A DNA stretch of 64,000 nucleotides from Sutcliffiella horikoshii DSM 8719 (GTDB lineage: Bacteria; Bacillota; Bacilli; Bacillales; Bacillaceae_I). Both the position numbers and the translations under genes were made by a program. Each line of letters starts with the position of its first letter. Position 1 is the first letter of the stretch. Positions 1-7,894 of this stretch are shown here, in pieces. The notes below the pieces were generated by a model that saw only the letters and a list, made by a program, of their open reading frames with translations, was not told where the DNA came from and did no database searches. The stretch spans positions 1-64,000 of the forward strand of contig LQXN01000054.1 of assembly GCA_001648575.1 (NCBI GenBank), in the 5' to 3' direction.

Positions 1-275
1 TGCCAAAAAGTATTTAAAGTAAAGATAACCACAGACCTTAGAAAATACACCGCACCTGCGCGTGGGTCGAAGACCTGGAAGAACATCTTTAAACGGCGAA
101 CTGCAGTGGAACGGGTTAATGCATACCTAAAGAATTTTATCAGCTAAACAATGTTCGTTATCGCACCGGAAAGCGTGCCAAAGTTCATTTTGATCTCGTA
201 ACGTTAGTTTATAACGCTGCAAAATTAGCGGCCGATCGTATTAATGCCTTATTAAATAGCCAGCAAGCTGTATAA
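1..275 (+). pseudogene. C-terminal remnant of a DDE transposase, frameshifted
   Basis: The fragment runs in from the left edge. Frame 1 reads a transposase C-terminus with RGSKTWKNIFKRRTAVERV and NAYLK. It hits a stop at about 148, but the homologous reading continues in frame 3 (YQLNNVRYRTGKRAKVHFD, then LVTLVYNAAKLAADRIN) to a TAA at 273-275. One base lost near 135 explains the shift. The R-x3-E-x6-K spacing fits the C-terminal signature of IS4-like DDE transposases. The exact IS family is not certain. The gene must be inactive because of the frameshift. Confidence 0.75.
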
Positions 276-293
276 AACCAAAAAAGTATAAGG

Positions 294-325
294 AATCATA
301 ATTCTGTATGTCTATGATTTTTTTA
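294..325 (+). terminator. intrinsic terminator after transposase remnant
   Basis: AATCATA and TATGATT form a 7-bp stem followed by a run of T on the plus strand, about 20 nt after the transposase stop. Confidence 0.6.
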
Positions 326-446
326 AAAGAGCAATTATGAAATTGATTCGTTTGTTTAATAATTTCTATATTAAAAATATTTTTGTTCATTTCGTTGCTC
401 TTTCCCACAAAAACTTAATAACAGGTTGATAGCCATAACGTATAAA

Positions 447-479
447 AAACACATGCCCTTCAGGTTAAGAGCATGTGCA
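447..479 (-). terminator. intrinsic terminator of the VOC gene
   Basis: On the minus strand GCACATGC pairs with GCATGTGT and is followed by TTTTTT, just downstream of the VOC-family stop codon. Confidence 0.75.
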
Positions 480-487
480 GACAAAGA

Positions 488-856
488 TTAGAGCCACTCC
501 AAAAACTCCAACCTGTTTCCGAATGGATCACCCACGTAAATTCTATTTGCACCAGGGAGATTGTCATCGACCGTGTAATCCACTCCATGTGACTTCAAAT
601 GTTTTTTCAGCTCTTCAATCTCCCGAACCTCAAAGGCAGGATGCGCTTTTTTTGCCGGCGAAAAGGGCTCTTCAACCCCTAGGTGAAGATGTACGGCCCC
701 TAAAGTAAACCACGCACCGCCCCTTTTTCTAAGCGGCTCGGGCTTTTCCACTTCTTCAAAGCCTAAAGTGTCCCTATAGAACCCTCGTGCTTTCTCCTCA
801 AGATCCTTCGGCATGGCAAGTTGAACATGGTCAATTTTATTAATGGTAAATGACAT
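488..856 (-). CDS. VOC superfamily (glyoxalase/bleomycin-resistance fold) protein
   Basis: A 122-residue single-domain protein of the vicinal-oxygen-chelate superfamily. The N-terminal half starts INKIDHVQLAMP and the C-terminal half ends IYVGDPFGNRLEFLEW, the usual second beta-alpha-beta module. Metal-ligand candidates are the His of DHVQLA, the His of VHLHL and the Glu of RLEFLE. Members are small metalloenzymes or binding proteins (glyoxalase, fosfomycin or bleomycin resistance, dioxygenases), and the substrate cannot be told here. An in-frame ATG lies 45 nt upstream, but the chosen ATG has GGAGGG 8 nt before it. The gene is monocistronic with its own terminator. Confidence 0.85.
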   Translation of the reverse strand: MSFTINKIDHVQLAMPKDLEEKARGFYRDTLGFEEVEKPEPLRKRGGAWFTLGAVHLHLGVEEPFSPAKKAHPAFEVREIEELKKHLKSHGVDYTVDDNLPGANRIYVGDPFGNRLEFLEWL

Positions 857-975
857 GTGTATCCCTCCTGGTTTGTTAGAATATACTTCCATCTTACTCA
901 AGTGGGACCATAATAGAAATGACTGTTATTTTATGAATTCCTATAAGCTTATCTTATTAGGGCGTTGAAGCTAAT

Positions 976-1263
976 TTATTCCTCATGGTCTTCTAGTTTT
1001 ACAAAGCGAACGGATAAATAAAACGTTCCGAGCGCCGTAAGGACTCCTGCACCAAACAAGATGCTTCCTATGATCACAAAATTATTGGTGTGGGTTTCGA
1101 CCCTCCTTTCATAGTTGCTTGTGTCTACCATGCCGCCAACGGTTTCCAACCAGGAATCCCCTATCGCCGTCCCGAATGTTACACTTAAAAACATTAATCC
1201 CAAGCCGACTATTACTAGAAGTGTGATGATGACTTTTAATTGTTTGATATGTTCGTAAGTCAT
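976..1263 (-). CDS. small two-helix membrane protein, unknown function
   Basis: A 95-residue protein with two predicted membrane helices: residues about 10-30 (VIITLLVIVGLGLMFLSVTF) and about 62-85 (FVIIGSILFGAGVLTALGTF). A polar loop between them contains NYERRVETHTNN. The C-terminus is acidic (KLEDHEE). A GGGAGGGG ribosome site lies 6 nt before the ATG. I do not recognise the family. It stands alone between the VOC gene and a small soluble gene. Confidence 0.7.
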   Translation of the reverse strand: MTYEHIKQLKVIITLLVIVGLGLMFLSVTFGTAIGDSWLETVGGMVDTSNYERRVETHTNNFVIIGSILFGAGVLTALGTFYLSVRFVKLEDHEE

Positions 1264-1338
1264 ACATTTACCCCTCCCTTCATATGAATCCCATTTAGTA
1301 GGTCTACGAAGCAGCTAACAAAAAGTTCCCAAATTTTA

Positions 1339-1367
1339 AAGGTGGCGCCATATGTGCACCACCTTTG
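1339..1367 (-). terminator. stem-loop terminator of the 59-residue gene
   Basis: AAAGGTGG and CCACCTTT form a long stem directly after the stop of the minus-strand gene at 1372. The T-tract is short (TTTAAAATTT). Confidence 0.55.
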
Positions 1368-1371
1368 ATCT

Positions 1372-1551
1372 TTATTCTTGTTGTCTACGGGCTAGAATCT
1401 TTGTCTTCCATTCCTCTAACATCTTTTTGCAGACACGTACTTCTCGGAATGTTTGGGCTTGAGCAATATGTTGCTTTAATTGATAGAGTTCCAATAATTC
1501 TTCCTTTGTCAAATCACTGCCTCGAATAGGGAAAGGGATTAAGTCACCCAC
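1372..1551 (-). CDS. small soluble hypothetical protein (MGDLIPFP start)
   Basis: A 59-residue protein read from a GTG start: MGDLIPFPIRGSDL followed by a charged helical region that ends KTILARRQQE-like. An upstream GTG would add 18 residues, but the chosen GTG has GAGGTGAT 5 nt before it and the resulting MGDLIPFP start resembles other small Bacillus cytosolic proteins. The residues LTKEELLELYQLKQH suggest a helical bundle. Function is unknown. It lies just downstream of the zinc-ribbon relic. Confidence 0.6.
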   Translation of the reverse strand: MGDLIPFPIRGSDLTKEELLELYQLKQHIAQAQTFREVRVCKKMLEEWKTKILARRQQE

Positions 1552-1614
1552 CTGTATCACCTCAAAACAGTTTATGCCGGTAGTGTGGCAGGAGTGTGCT
1601 ATCACACTATTAGA

Positions 1615-1740
1615 TTAATCATAGATCTCCTTCCATTTCATCATGACTTCTTGACACCTTTTGGGATAACTAAAGCTTTCCCTCTTATAAAACCGCTGCT
1701 CTCCCAGTGAAAATTCAAATCGCTCCCCACATATCCATAC
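1615..1740 (-). pseudogene. relic of a zinc-ribbon protein (zf-trcl-like C-terminus)
   Basis: The minus strand reads CGERFEFSLGEQRFYKR, then SFSYPKRCQEVMMKW and a TAA. This is clearly related to the C-terminus of the protein encoded at 21554-22315 (CGDRFIFSLGEQQFYKN, GYSHPKRCKKC). The first Cys of each CxxC pair member is damaged: the first pair reads VWIC instead of CWGC, and the final Cys of PKRCKKC is lost. No proper start was found. It overlaps the neighbouring terminator only if a GTG at 1770 is used. It is best read as a decayed copy of the RQC/zinc-ribbon gene. Confidence 0.6.
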
Positions 1741-1742
1741 AA

Positions 1743-1768
1743 TAAAAATGAGCCGGTTTGTCCGGCTC
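1743..1768 (-). terminator. intrinsic terminator of the ABC permease operon
   Basis: On the minus strand GAGCCGG-ACAAA-CCGGCTC is followed by ATTTTTATT, 12 nt after the permease stop. Confidence 0.85.
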
Positions 1769-1779
1769 ACCCAATTTTC

Positions 1780-4362
1780 TTATATATTCTCCTGTTTCAA
1801 TCCATCAATAATGTTCTCTTTTCTGACTTTGGAGATGGAATATAGCATGGCCGAGCTGACGATGATGAAAATGGCCGCTATCACAAACAAGATATCAAGC
1901 CATGGCAGGCTAAACCCGTATTCGAATGTTTCATTTACAGAGCGATGTATTAAATACATGACACCGATACTGATAGGCAAACCAATCATGAGGGAATTGA
2001 CTCCATAAAAGATGCTTTCGTAATTGATCATTTTGTTAAAGCCTTTCGGGGTCATCCCGACAGACTTCAGCATCGCAAATTCTCTCTTTCGTAAGGAAAT
2101 GCCGGTGGAAATCGTATTAAAGATATTGGCAATGGATATCAAAGAAATCAATGCAATGAATCCATAGGTGAATACCGATAAGAACATGATCATTTGTTGT
2201 TCCCGCTCTCTGTTTTGAAAGACGTTATATATATACATGGAAGAGGGGACGACTTCTTCGAGTGCTTCCTGGGTCTTCATTGGATCACTGCTATTCATGT
2301 AAAGGTAGGATTGCACCTCATTACGTGCCTTGTCATGGAGGATAGCATCAAAGGTTTCCATTGGTACCACTATATCCAAGCCGCCAATCCTTGCTGTATT
2401 AGTTCCCATTGGGAGCTCATCTGTCAGTGCACCGACTTCAATTTCCGCAAGCTTGGTATGCTCGTTTGTTTCATAATCGGGAAATTGAAGGTCGAATCTC
2501 TCACCTGATTTGGTGTTGATCGATTTTGTTTCCACAAACTTGGATGCTTCGTAATCCTGGAAAGATATTTTTTCAATAATGATGGCCTTCGGGTCTTCTA
2601 AATCCTGGTAGGTTTTTGCATCCGTCCCGACTTTATCGGCATACTCCTGAAAACTGCTTTCACTTAACCCATATACATTCACGTAATATGGATATTTGCC
2701 ATCTTGAAGTTCAATATTTTCTTTTTCGATAACCGCGATTAACTCTTTAGTAAATTTATCTTCCTCTATTAATGATGTTAACTGAACCGTCTTTTGGAGA
2801 CTATAACCCGTTACACCTTCTGTATGAACCAAGGACTCAAGGTCGGAAATATCTCCATTGCTTCCTGAAACTAAAATATCAAAATCGGTTCCAGCCTGGG
2901 ACATTTCCACAGACCTGCTCAAATTATTCGTGAAAAACGATACAGATAAGAAAAGGATGATACTGATGACGAGTGAAAAGAGTGTTGCATAGTATCTTTT
3001 TTTGTTCCTTTTTACATTCTTCAATCCGATTTCCGCTTCCAGGCCGAATATTTTTCTGACCAGTTTGGAGGTTTTGACGCCTTTACCTGTCAGCTTAAAA
3101 TCCTGAGTCTGGCGGATTGCATCAATGGCTGAGACCTTGGATGCTTTTCGGGCAGGCATATAGGTGGAAACAAAAATCGTAGCACTTGAAATCAAGCAGG
3201 CAACCAGGACGGAAGCCGGTGTGACCACTAGCTCAAGATTTACATCTGTTCCCAAAGCACCAGCCAAATAACTGTTGATGAATAGAAAGGTGACTGCTAT
3301 ACCGCCAATCCCAGCTAAGACACCGATCGGGATACTGATCAACCCAATTACTGCACCTTCAAAAAAGACCGAATTTCGTTTTTGCTTTTTGGTTGCCCCC
3401 ACACTTGAAAGCATACCCAAATGTCTCGCCCGTTCGGAAACACTGATTGCAAAAGCATTATAAATCAGCGATACCGAACCAATCACGATGACTACCATGA
3501 TGATGCCTACCAATGAATACATGGTCGTATGGAGATTATCATTATCTGTGATGCCATGATAGCGGAGCAGTTCATCATTGAAACCCACCCCGACAATATC
3601 ATTTTGTTGTGCCAGTTGTTCCGCTTGCTTGAAAATGGAGCGATTCAAGTCCTTCACCACCACAACCGCATCAACATCCACTTCTTGAGTCATTTTTTCC
3701 TGATCGATATAGTTGATCACCGTGTATCCAGGTGCCCACGGAAACTCCCAAGATGGCCTTTCGATTGTTCCCACTACGGTGAATATTTCTGTGGTATGGA
3801 TCTCCAGCTTTTCACGAACTCCCTCTTCCCCTCTTTGAATGGAATAGTTCTGTAACAGAGGGGCTGGTTCACCTTCCACCACGCGATTGCCAATTTCAAC
3901 GGTCAATTCTGAGCCGATTTCATAGGTAATCCCTGCGTCTTTAGCAATATGATCAGAAACGACCACTTCATTTGCTGCTTTAGGAAGGCGGCCACTGCTC
4001 AACTCGATAGGAAATTGTTCCAAGCCTTCTGTATTATAGCCTTTGAAGAAAAGATAAGGTTTATCTTCTAGCACGCTTCCCTCCAACGTTGCATATCCCA
4101 TGTCGCTTGAAAGAATCAGATTTTCTGTGTTCTCATCCTCTTCGATGGCTTTTATTTGATCACTGGTGACACTCTTATATTGAACATGCCACTCGCCATT
4201 TTCTGCGATGGTTTGTCTTTTCAAAAGATCTAGAAAAGAGACCCCAAGCGTGGCGACAGCCATCACCATCGCGACCGAGATGATGACCCCGATGATGGTG
4301 ACCATCGTCCTTCTCTTATTTTTCTTCAGATGCCTTATAGTCAGTTTGTTGATGATGTTCAT
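1780..4362 (-). CDS. FtsX-like ABC transporter permease
   Basis: An 860-residue permease with two FtsX/MacB-type core domains. The first membrane helix is at residues about 18-40, followed by a large extracytoplasmic domain to about 270. Helices follow around 280-400, including SLIYNAFAISVSERARHLGM, then a junction with ARKASKVSAIDAIRQ. The second half repeats the plan (helix about 455-475, outer domain to about 730, helices to the end) and contains SIANIFNTISTGISLRKREF. These proteins export or sense peptides and lipids rather than importing solutes. The start overlaps the ATPase stop by 4 nt (ATGA), so the two are translationally coupled. The two-component genes just upstream suggest regulation by envelope stress or a peptide antibiotic. 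Confidence 0.9.
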   Translation of the reverse strand: MNIINKLTIRHLKKNKRRTMVTIIGVIISVAMVMAVATLGVSFLDLLKRQTIAENGEWHVQYKSVTSDQIKAIEEDENTENLILSSDMGYATLEGSVLEDKPYLFFKGYNTEGLEQFPIELSSGRLPKAANEVVVSDHIAKDAGITYEIGSELTVEIGNRVVEGEPAPLLQNYSIQRGEEGVREKLEIHTTEIFTVVGTIERPSWEFPWAPGYTVINYIDQEKMTQEVDVDAVVVVKDLNRSIFKQAEQLAQQNDIVGVGFNDELLRYHGITDNDNLHTTMYSLVGIIMVVIVIGSVSLIYNAFAISVSERARHLGMLSSVGATKKQKRNSVFFEGAVIGLISIPIGVLAGIGGIAVTFLFINSYLAGALGTDVNLELVVTPASVLVACLISSATIFVSTYMPARKASKVSAIDAIRQTQDFKLTGKGVKTSKLVRKIFGLEAEIGLKNVKRNKKRYYATLFSLVISIILFLSVSFFTNNLSRSVEMSQAGTDFDILVSGSNGDISDLESLVHTEGVTGYSLQKTVQLTSLIEEDKFTKELIAVIEKENIELQDGKYPYYVNVYGLSESSFQEYADKVGTDAKTYQDLEDPKAIIIEKISFQDYEASKFVETKSINTKSGERFDLQFPDYETNEHTKLAEIEVGALTDELPMGTNTARIGGLDIVVPMETFDAILHDKARNEVQSYLYMNSSDPMKTQEALEEVVPSSMYIYNVFQNREREQQMIMFLSVFTYGFIALISLISIANIFNTISTGISLRKREFAMLKSVGMTPKGFNKMINYESIFYGVNSLMIGLPISIGVMYLIHRSVNETFEYGFSLPWLDILFVIAAIFIIVSSAMLYSISKVRKENIIDGLKQENI

Positions 4363-5042
4363 GGACGAATCACCTCATCCCGGGACACTTTTCCATCATT
4401 GATTTCAATGACACGATCAGCCTGCAGGGCAATCCTTTCATCATGGGTGATGACGATAAGAGTTTGGTTATAGGTTTTATTGAACATTTTCAATAGCTCC
4501 ATGATCTCGCCGCTATTTTTACTATCAAGATTCCCTGTTGGTTCATCTGCCAGAATGATTGCCGGATTGCTGATGAGCGCCCTGCCGATGGATACACGTT
4601 GCTGTTGTCCCCCGGAAAGCTGATTTGGCAAGTGATTCAGACGATGGTCCAATCCAAGCGTGGACGCAATATCACTGAATTGTTTCTGGTCCACTTTGTG
4701 TTCATCCAACAGTAATGGCAATGTCATGTTCTCTTCCACTGTCAAGATCGGGATCAGATTATAAAACTGATAGATCAATCCGATCTGCCTGCGTCTGAAG
4801 ATCGCAAGCTGCGTTTCATTCAATTGATAGATATCGGTGTTATCGACAAGCACCTTCCCACTTGATGGTCTGTCCACTCCCCCGAGTAAATGAAGAAGCG
4901 TTGATTTACCAGATCCTGATGGACCGATGATTGCGACAAACTCTCCTTTTTTTACCGAAAATGATACATCATCCAATGCCTTTACCGCTGTATCTCCCTT
5001 ACCATAAACCTTAGACAGATTTTTTATTTGTAAAATGCTCAT
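4359..5042 (-). CDS. ABC transporter ATP-binding protein (LolD/MacB type)
   Basis: A 227-residue ATPase. Walker A is GPSGSGKSTLL at about 39-49, the Q-loop is in GLIYQFYNL, the signature is LSGGQQQRVSIGRAL at about 140-154, Walker B is IILADEPTGNLD and the H-loop is VITHD. The GLIYQFYNLIP and GNLD sequences are typical of ATPases that serve FtsX-type permeases. A GGAGGG ribosome site precedes the ATG. It powers the permease encoded immediately downstream. Confidence 0.95.
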   Translation of the reverse strand: MSILQIKNLSKVYGKGDTAVKALDDVSFSVKKGEFVAIIGPSGSGKSTLLHLLGGVDRPSSGKVLVDNTDIYQLNETQLAIFRRRQIGLIYQFYNLIPILTVEENMTLPLLLDEHKVDQKQFSDIASTLGLDHRLNHLPNQLSGGQQQRVSIGRALISNPAIILADEPTGNLDSKNSGEIMELLKMFNKTYNQTLIVITHDERIALQADRVIEINDGKVSRDEVIRP

Positions 5043-5131
5043 TGCATTCCCTCCATATTTTTAATTGTAGCCTCAGTATATCTGCCTAAGATGACTTTAA
5101 AGTGACTTCCATTATGACAATTTAGTCACTT

Positions 5132-5173
5132 AAGGGGACAGGTTCATGTCCCACCGGACGAACCTATCCCCTT
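5132..5173 (-). terminator. long stem-loop after the histidine kinase gene
   Basis: AAGGGGACAGGTTC pairs with GAACCTATCCCCTT with one mismatch, and the loop itself contains a GTCCC/GGAC dyad. It lies 4 nt after the kinase stop and before the ATPase gene. No T-tract follows, so it may be a REP-like palindrome or an mRNA-stabilising hairpin that lets the kinase and transporter genes be expressed at different levels. Confidence 0.55.
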
Positions 5174-5177
5174 ATTG

Positions 5178-6185
5178 TCAGGTACGAGCCTTGTTATAAA
5201 ACTTAATATGGAATGCGGTCCCTTTGCCTTGTTCACTTCTGACCTCTATATCCCCTTGCTGGCCGGTGATGATGCTATATGCCATGGCAAGCCCAATGCC
5301 AACGCTGTCTTCACCTGCATTTTTCCCTTTATAAAAACGCCTGAAAATATAAGGGAGGTCTTCCTTGGGAATTCCATGCCCATTATCTTTTACTTGTATC
5401 TCTGTATAGAGCGGATTCTCTGAAAATGAAATGGAAACTTGGCCGCCTTCAGAAGTATGTTCCACACAGTTTTTTAAAATATTGATCAATGCCTCCGCTG
5501 TCCAGTGGGTATCCCCAGTAAAAGTGACAGACTCGTCCCCTTCCACCAACAAAGTCTGCTCCTTTATATCCATCGGAATCAACACCGGCTGCACAGCCCT
5601 TTCGATAAGGTCCCTGACTGAAACTTTGTCTTTTTTAAAGCTGACAGTACCTGCATCAATTTTTGATAATTTTAGTAGAGAAGATACAAGCCACTCGATT
5701 CTCTCCAATTGAACACGGATGTTCTGGGTGAATTCGGCCCGCTTCGATTCATCCAGTTGATTTCCGCTGAGCAGGTCCGCCATGACCATCATCGAGGTAA
5801 GCGGGGTTTTCAATTGATGGGAGATATCTGAAATCGCATTCGTCAATTTGACTTTATCCTCTTCCAAGTAGGAGCTCTGCTCGGAAAGCATCAAAGTGAC
5901 TTTATAAATATCGCTTTTTAGAATACTCAGTTCGCCCTCATGATTGTCGCGGACATCCAAATTATAATCGCCATTGCTGATCTGCCGTAAATACCCAGAC
6001 AGTTTTTCAATTTCCCTGTATCTCCACTTGGTGAAACCCACACTGCAAGCAATAAGCAGTACGGTTGTAATCAGAACAAACATCGCTGCAGATATGGACA
6101 AGAAGTAAGCCGCTGCCCAGCTGAGTACAATGCCGATCAAAATCATGACGATAAGGTATAATCGGATTTCTCTGTTTCGCCACAT
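5178..6185 (-). CDS. sensor histidine kinase (intramembrane-sensing type)
   Basis: A 335-residue kinase. Two N-terminal membrane helices (about 8-30 and 34-54) are separated by only a few residues, so there is almost no extracellular sensor, as in BceS/GraS-like intramembrane-sensing kinases that rely on an ABC transporter for input. A HAMP-like linker follows, then the H-box DISHQLKTPLTSM with the phosphoacceptor His, an N-box (LINILKNCVEHT), G1 (VKDNGHGIPKEDL) and G2 (GIGLAMAYSI). An in-frame ATG 30 nt upstream lies inside the regulator gene. The ATG chosen follows the regulator stop by 1 nt. It presumably phosphorylates the adjacent regulator. Confidence 0.92.
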   Translation of the reverse strand: MWRNREIRLYLIVMILIGIVLSWAAAYFLSISAAMFVLITTVLLIACSVGFTKWRYREIEKLSGYLRQISNGDYNLDVRDNHEGELSILKSDIYKVTLMLSEQSSYLEEDKVKLTNAISDISHQLKTPLTSMMVMADLLSGNQLDESKRAEFTQNIRVQLERIEWLVSSLLKLSKIDAGTVSFKKDKVSVRDLIERAVQPVLIPMDIKEQTLLVEGDESVTFTGDTHWTAEALINILKNCVEHTSEGGQVSISFSENPLYTEIQVKDNGHGIPKEDLPYIFRRFYKGKNAGEDSVGIGLAMAYSIITGQQGDIEVRSEQGKGTAFHIKFYNKART

Positions 6186-6186
6186 A

Positions 6187-6873
6187 TCACTGTCCCGCCT
6201 TGTAGCCCATGCCACGCACGGTTCTGATAATCACGGGATTCTGAGGGTTGTCCTCCAACTTTTCCCGCAAACGCTTGATGTAAACGGTCAGCGTATTGTC
6301 GTTGACAAAATCCCCTGCCACATCCCATATCCGATCAAGAAGTTGAGCTCTTGTCAGCACCTGCCCGATATGGTTGGCAAAGATCATCAATAACCTGTAC
6401 TCCAATGCAGTAAGCAGGACCTCTTCCCCGTTTTTGAATACTTTGCCTTCCAATGTATTGATGCGGATATTTTCAATATCTATGTAGTTTTTTGCCTGTT
6501 CAGGCTGCTTATGGTAGCGCCGTAAGACCGACTTGATGCGGGAAAGGAGCTCACGGACCCTGAACGGCTTCGTAATATAATCGTCCGCTCCCATATCAAG
6601 ACCCATCACCACATTTACCTCATCATCAAGGGCCGTTAGAAAAATAACCGGTTTGTCCTGGAGCTTTTTCACCTGGCCGCAAAGGTCATAGCCGCTTCCA
6701 TCAGGCAAAGACAAATCAAATAAGCATAAATCTATCCTATCAAGACTATTGCCAATCGCCGACTCAGCCGATTTGACATCATGGCAAAGAATCGTCTCAT
6801 ACCCCTCCTGGCGAAGCGAATACTCCAACCCAGCAGCAATCGTCCTATCGTCCTCCACTAATAAAACTCTCAT
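6187..6873 (-). CDS. OmpR/PhoB-family response regulator
   Basis: A 228-residue regulator. The receiver domain (1 to about 115) has the acidic pair EDD at the N-terminus, the phosphoacceptor Asp in LCLFDLSLPDGSG, Thr in VIFLTALDDE and Lys in DYITKPF. The C-terminal winged helix contains LTALEYRLLMIFANHIGQVL and VNDNTLTVYIKRLREKLED. An ATG 36 nt upstream gives a longer product, but MRVLLVEDD is the family's usual start. It pairs with the downstream kinase and probably controls the transporter operon. A paired-motif repeat lies 131 nt upstream. Confidence 0.93.
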   Translation of the reverse strand: MRVLLVEDDRTIAAGLEYSLRQEGYETILCHDVKSAESAIGNSLDRIDLCLFDLSLPDGSGYDLCGQVKKLQDKPVIFLTALDDEVNVVMGLDMGADDYITKPFRVRELLSRIKSVLRRYHKQPEQAKNYIDIENIRINTLEGKVFKNGEEVLLTALEYRLLMIFANHIGQVLTRAQLLDRIWDVAGDFVNDNTLTVYIKRLREKLEDNPQNPVIIRTVRGMGYKAGQ

Positions 6874-6989
6874 TTCAAACACCCTAACCGTAGCCTTTTC
6901 TTCTATCATATTTTAACTCTTGCTTCGCGTCAAAAATCGCTTTAACACAACAAAGTGTTTTTTGTCACTAAGCAAGGAAGTATTTTTGC

Positions 6990-7102
6990 AATATAGTCCG
7001 CAGAAATAGTCGATATTTCCCGGGACATTAAAAAAAGCTTTAAATCAATATTTGTATTTTCTTTAATCAAACGTTTGTTTGAAAAGAATTACTTAAATAT
7101 AG
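6990..7102 (+). repeat. paired-motif intergenic element, copy A
   Basis: AATATAG is followed by AATAGTCGAT (7005-7014), then 48 nt of unrelated sequence, then TTAATCAAACGTTTGTTT (7063-7080) and AAATATAG. The same two motifs at the same spacing recur at 12989, 22707 and 37691, all in the same orientation. Here the AATAGTCGAT end is 131 nt upstream of the response-regulator start. The function is unknown. A TetR-type dyad is one possible reading of the second motif. Confidence 0.75.
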
Positions 7103-7169
7103 TTTTCTGTAGAAGTTGGACTTTTCGTGATTTATTGATAGAACACGGCTCGATTCTCAATCCCCCCTC

Positions 7170-7694
7170 TTATTCTACCTCTTCTATTTCCACCTCTAAT
7201 CTATACTCTTCCGCTAATTCAGTGAACATGGTTTCATGCTCTTCAAATATGGCTATATATTCTTCGTAGAGCAGGTCTCCTTTTTCCAACAAGCTTTCGT
7301 CTCCATCATAATATCCTTCTGCATAGGCGGAATAGGCTTCTAAGAGTTTCTTATGGGCCGCAATCAATTTATCATGGGATGGTTGCAACTCTTCCATCGT
7401 AAGCTCTATCGCCTCTGTATCTACAACCACTTTTTCAAGTGCAGGAATGGTCTTCTCTGTTAAAAATGTGTGAGCACGATCCAAATCCTCTTCTCCAAAA
7501 ACAAATTCATCTGCTGCAATTTCCGCCTCCGCTCCAGATTGGATGACTGGATTGCTTTCCTCAATGTAAGCGATGATCTCATCTTGCGCCTCAGCCTGTC
7601 CATTCATTTTGTCAACAATTTGGCTGCAAGCGGTCAACGCATTTACTACTAACAATAAACTTACAACTAACAGAATTCTTCTTAATATGTTCAT
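7170..7694 (-). CDS. probable lipoprotein, unknown function
   Basis: A 174-residue protein with a lipoprotein signal: MNILRR, a hydrophobic stretch, and the lipobox LTAC with Cys near 23. The mature part is acidic and predicted helical, with ELQPSHDKLIAAHKKLLEAY and a C-terminus rich in Glu (YRLEVEIEEVE). AAGGAG lies 9 nt before the chosen ATG; an ATG 9 nt upstream touches the ribosome site and is rejected. Related lipoproteins of this shape occur in bacilli without an assigned role. It follows the terminator of the ECF/ABC operon, so it is probably separately transcribed. Confidence 0.8.
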   Translation of the reverse strand: MNILRRILLVVSLLLVVNALTACSQIVDKMNGQAEAQDEIIAYIEESNPVIQSGAEAEIAADEFVFGEEDLDRAHTFLTEKTIPALEKVVVDTEAIELTMEELQPSHDKLIAAHKKLLEAYSAYAEGYYDGDESLLEKGDLLYEEYIAIFEEHETMFTELAEEYRLEVEIEEVE

Positions 7695-7842
7695 TTCTTC
7701 CATCTCCTTCCTTTCTTATCTTAGCAGGGATGCTTTCTAAGATATAGCCTTTTTTCTTTAGTCTATGAATTTACTCAACTTGGAGATTTTAGAGGCGCTT
7801 TGGGGGCAGTGAAGGAGCTTTGAAGGTATATTATTCCCAATT

Positions 7843-7892
7843 GAAAGAAGAGCCGGAATCCTTCTCCCCATCAGGACTCTGGCTCTTCTTTT
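7843..7892 (-). terminator. terminator of the ECF/ABC operon
   Basis: On the minus strand AAGAAGAGCCAGAGTCC pairs with GGATTCCGGCTCTTCTT, a long stem 2 nt after the permease stop. The following T-rich tail is short. Confidence 0.75.
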
Positions 7893-7894
7893 AC